A stretch of 64,000 nucleotides of DNA from Capra hircus (lineage: Eukaryota; Chordata; Mammalia; Artiodactyla; Bovidae). Below the pieces are notes generated by a model, which made no database searches, was not told where the DNA came from, and saw only the letters and a program-made list of their open reading frames with translations. Shown one piece after another: positions 63,869-64,000 of this stretch (its first letter is position 1; each line of letters opens with the position of its first letter). The DNA lies in the NCBI RefSeq assembly GCF_001704415.2, contig NC_030817.1, positions 50,639,550-50,703,549 on the forward strand, read 5' to 3'. The position numbers and the translations under genes are program-made.

Positions 63869-64000
63869 ATAAATAATCCCTCCCATATTATAAATTTGAT
63901 GCAATTTCCATAAGAATTATAATTTGAGGAGGGAACCAAATGTTCAAGAATTGTAAAAAGAATTTGCTACCAGGTAGGTGAAGCCTCAAGTATACAATCC
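63869..64000. other. Unassigned AT-rich DNA at window edge
   Basis: Nothing recognised. Confidence 0.45.

Noticed and set aside
1..64000. CRISPR array, operons, phage or endogenous retrovirus provirus
   Set aside because: No regularly spaced repeats with unique spacers, no bacterial gene density, and no paired LTRs or gag/pol/env-like frames were seen.

Overview
The window is nuclear DNA of a pecoran ruminant (cattle, sheep, goat or a relative). The evidence is its interspersed repeats: seven 5'-truncated BovB (RTE-type) LINEs, many tRNA-derived Bov-tA and dimeric Bov-A2 SINEs with AGC-rich tails, older CHR-type cetartiodactyl SINEs, ruminant L1 tails, and a ruminant mariner-type MITE. The species cannot be resolved by eye. 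I found no convincing host protein-coding gene, functional RNA gene, CpG island, CRISPR array or prokaryotic or viral unit. The window is best read as intergenic or deep-intronic DNA. The longest open frames are decayed reverse transcriptase in BovB copies.

Layout. 1-12.2 kb: a MIR split by a CHR SINE that seems to carry a 3' transduction, a BovB tail, an hAT MITE, Bov-tA and Bov-A2 SINEs, an (AC)n tract and several MIRs. 12.2-20 kb: mostly unique, with a MIR, a CHR SINE, an L1M/MER3 block and two gene-like small frames (15.9-16.1 kb minus; 17.2-17.4 kb plus). 20-23 kb: an inverted Bov SINE pair, then an L1 split by a minus-strand BovB. 23-30.4 kb: a candidate exon at 24.3 kb, MER20, MER5A, a three-layer nest (L1M, MER5A, Bov-A2), an L2 and another Bov-A2. 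30.4-36 kb: the longest repeat-poor part, including candidate conserved non-coding DNA. 36-40.7 kb: a BovB tail, Bov-tA SINEs, a mariner MITE and a hAT MITE. 41.2-49.8 kb: the densest part, with three BovB copies, two of them inside L1s. 49.8-64 kb: mostly unique, with a BovB inside a Bov-tA, MIRs, L1 pieces, a Bov-A2, a second mariner MITE and a second copy of the 40.5-kb hAT MITE.

The sequences relate mainly as a retroposition history. Target-site duplications readable by eye show the order: CHR into MIR and L2, Bov-A2 into CHR and MER5A, BovB into L1, and BovB into Bov-tA. Bov SINEs share their 3' end with BovB and are known to use its machinery; no copy here could supply it intact. Repeat family names come from recognised consensus features, not a database search, so element borders are approximate (often +/-10-20 bp) unless a target-site duplication fixes them. 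Nothing here clearly amounts to an undescribed biological system.
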